64,000 bases of DNA from the NCBI GenBank assembly GCA_023105745.1, contig JALGQZ010000009.1:11766564-11830563 (forward strand). Reading direction: 5' to 3'. The DNA comes from Austropuccinia psidii (Eukaryota > Basidiomycota > Pucciniomycetes > Pucciniales > Sphaerophragmiaceae). Position numbers and translations under genes: made by a program. The notes beneath the pieces were generated by a model. The model was not told the origin of the DNA and did no database searches. It worked only from the letters and a program-made list of their open reading frames with translations. Numbering within the stretch: the first letter of the stretch is position 1; each line of letters opens with the position of its first letter. Of this stretch, positions 62,560-64,000 are shown piece after piece.

Positions 62560-62860
62560 AAAGCTCCATACTGTGACTCCAGAAAAAGAACAAGCATGAA
62601 ATCCACATATAATGAGGAATGGTATTAACCTTGAATCCTGAGAAGCACAGCTACTGGGAAAATAAAGCCCATAAAGGCACAGTTTTAAATATTGAAGTCT
62701 CTAATTTTCAATTATATCATTATCATATAAATTTAATAGGAATTAAACAAGCTATAAAAATATTAAGTATTTAATAAGGATCCACTAAGCCAAAGCCTTC
62801 TTTCCACCCCTCAGTTTGCTTTTGAAATTGAATTGAAACCCCCCAAAAATGGATATTCCT
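62560..62860 (+). repeat. Dispersed repeat, copy 2
   Basis: Partner of 59690-59960 in direct orientation, about 2.9 kb apart. The pair could be the ends of one old element or two independent copies. Confidence 0.4.
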
Positions 62861-62957
62861 TAAAGTTCTCATCGAGATATTGCCCATTTTGAGATACATT
62901 TAATTTTATTACACCTACATCAGAAGGCGGTAAAAACACATAAGGGGTTCCCTGGGC

Positions 62958-62977
62958 CCATTTTTAATTAAAAATGG
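62958..62977. repeat. 20-bp perfect palindrome
   Basis: CCATTTTTAATTAAAAATGG is its own reverse complement. It lies about 440 bp upstream of the FAR1/MULE coding start, beside C-rich runs, and could be part of that element's terminal region. Confidence 0.5.
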
Positions 62978-63415
62978 AACACATTAATGCCTGTATTGGG
63001 CCAAAACATGCCCAAAAGAGGTTTTTTCCCCCCCAAACCCTCTAACTCCCAATTGTTCCAGATTTTTTTCCACAACCCCCCCAAAAAAAGACCAAACACC
63101 CAAATAATCCACATTATCCCCACCCCAAACAATTCTTCTTTGAAAAACAGAATTACCAAAGCAATTTTGCGAAGTTCTTCACACTTTTCATTCTTTTTTT
63201 CCCTGAAAAAATGCATTTTCTATCACAACAACCTGATTCCAAGCCTCCAAAATCCAAATTTTTTACCATCCCTCATCCATTAATCCCACATTTAAGCCAC
63301 TTTTCTCATTTTTCACACCTTTTATCACTTCTTTTTCACATTTTGAAAACTTCTTTCCTCATTCCAAATCCCCAAATTCCCTTTTTTTAAATTTATACAT
63401 CTTTTTCACTCAAAA

Positions 63416-64000
63416 ATGCTGCAACCCCCCACTGAAGGGGAATTTCAGACCCTTTAGCTTCTTTGGCAGAATGTGCATAATGTTGCCAGGGCTCAGGGGT
63501 ATGCTGTGTCCACCTTGAGATCCAATATGACCCACAAACAAATTGAAATAGGTTGTGACAGGTCTGCGACCCCAAATTCCAACAAAAGATCCTCCAAAAC
63601 AGTCACTTCAAGAAAGTTTGACTGTCCATTTAGACTTTATTCCAGAAAATATGCCAAGAAGATCACTTGGACTCTTAAAGTCAAAAAATCCTGAAAATAG
63701 CCATGATGCCACTGAAAATATCATGGCTCATCCTGCTTTCAGGAAAATTAATGAGCAAGAAACATCCAAAATTGCTCAAATGTCTGAATCACTGCTCATG
63801 CCAAGGCAAATTAAGTCCCAATTATGCAGTTAGAGGGAGTCTGAAAGGCCTTTAATCCTTCAAGACATTTACAACCAAGTCAAGAAAATCAAGAAAGACA
63901 AACTGCAAGGAAGAAAGCCCATTGATGCTCTTATTGAAACTATCAAAGAAGAAAGTTTTGTTTGGTCCTCTGAAAGGGATGCTGAGGGAGACATTACCTC
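63416..64000 (+). pseudogene. 5' part of a FAR1/MULE-type transposase, broken and cut by the window edge
   Basis: From the ATG at 63416 the reading is MLQPPTEGEFQTL followed by a stop. It then continues with NVARAQGYAVSTLRSNMTHK (63476), IEIGCDRS, SRKFDCPFRLYSRKYAKK and, after a frameshift, KNPENSHDATENIMAHPAF. After another stop come ESERPLILQDIYNQVKKIKK and VWSSERDAEGDIT at the edge. The spacing GYAVSTLRS...CDRS...CPFRL...NPENSHD is the FAR1/WRKY-GCM1-like zinc-binding domain found at the N-terminus of Mutator-like transposases. The transposase core would lie beyond 64000. At least two stops and one frameshift show this copy is inactive. Confidence 0.75.

Larger units (their letters stand above)
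57720..62940. other. Long AT-rich stretch without recognisable genes
   Basis: No protein motif can be supported. It contains a pair of related segments (about 59690-59960 and 62560-62860). It also has a near-perfect 12-bp-arm hairpin at 60626-60651 (AAACCTGTACCA ... TGGTACTGGTTT). The rest is low-complexity AT-rich DNA. Confidence 0.45.

Overview
This window is AT-rich, intron-bearing eukaryotic DNA, most likely from a rust fungus (Pucciniales). The style of its Ty3 retrotransposons, LINE, FAR1/MULE and Harbinger proteins, all recognised from memory, points to the myrtle-rust lineage (Austropuccinia psidii or a close relative). No search was run, so the species call is an inference. Apart from one clear host gene, nearly everything recognisable is transposon in various stages of decay.

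Layout. 0-12 kb holds Ty3-type debris: a solo LTR with a perfect 5-bp target duplication (259-2039), a broken pol fragment (+) ending in its own LTR, a second LTR joined head to tail to it, a broken gag (-), and another solo LTR (10386-12079). 15.3-28.1 kb holds the remains of an old PIF/Harbinger element: a Myb/SANT-like accessory gene (+), a TET-like 2OG-Fe(II) dioxygenase (-) and a DDE transposase (-), all broken and split by a 6-kb LINE (-). 28107-39728 is a complete but dead Ty3 element (-), with two LTRs, primer site, polypurine tract, gag and pol; a solo LTR sits inside its integrase. 39.8-41.5 kb is one more old LTR.

45717-51620 is the most striking object: an apparently intact PIF/Harbinger DNA transposon with 26-bp terminal inverted repeats and three open, spliced genes. 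These are a Myb/SANT-like DNA-binding protein (+), a TET-like 2OG-Fe(II) dioxygenase with the HxD motif (+), and a DDE transposase with D188, D265 and E303 (-). The same three gene types in the same order occur in the decayed 15-28 kb element, so the set looks like a recurrent architecture and not a chance insertion. A natural hypothesis is that the element carries its own DNA-demethylation function. The old repeats around it are almost empty of CpG, as expected where DNA is methylated and mutates, while the intact element and the host gene keep theirs.

53376-56904 is a class II histone deacetylase (HDA1/Clr3 type) with about 18 exons, including a 14-nt micro-exon that encodes part of the zinc-binding motif. 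57.0-57.7 kb may hold a small unrecognised gene. 57.7-62.9 kb shows no gene. The right edge (63416-64000) is the broken 5' part of a FAR1/MULE transposase that runs out of the window.
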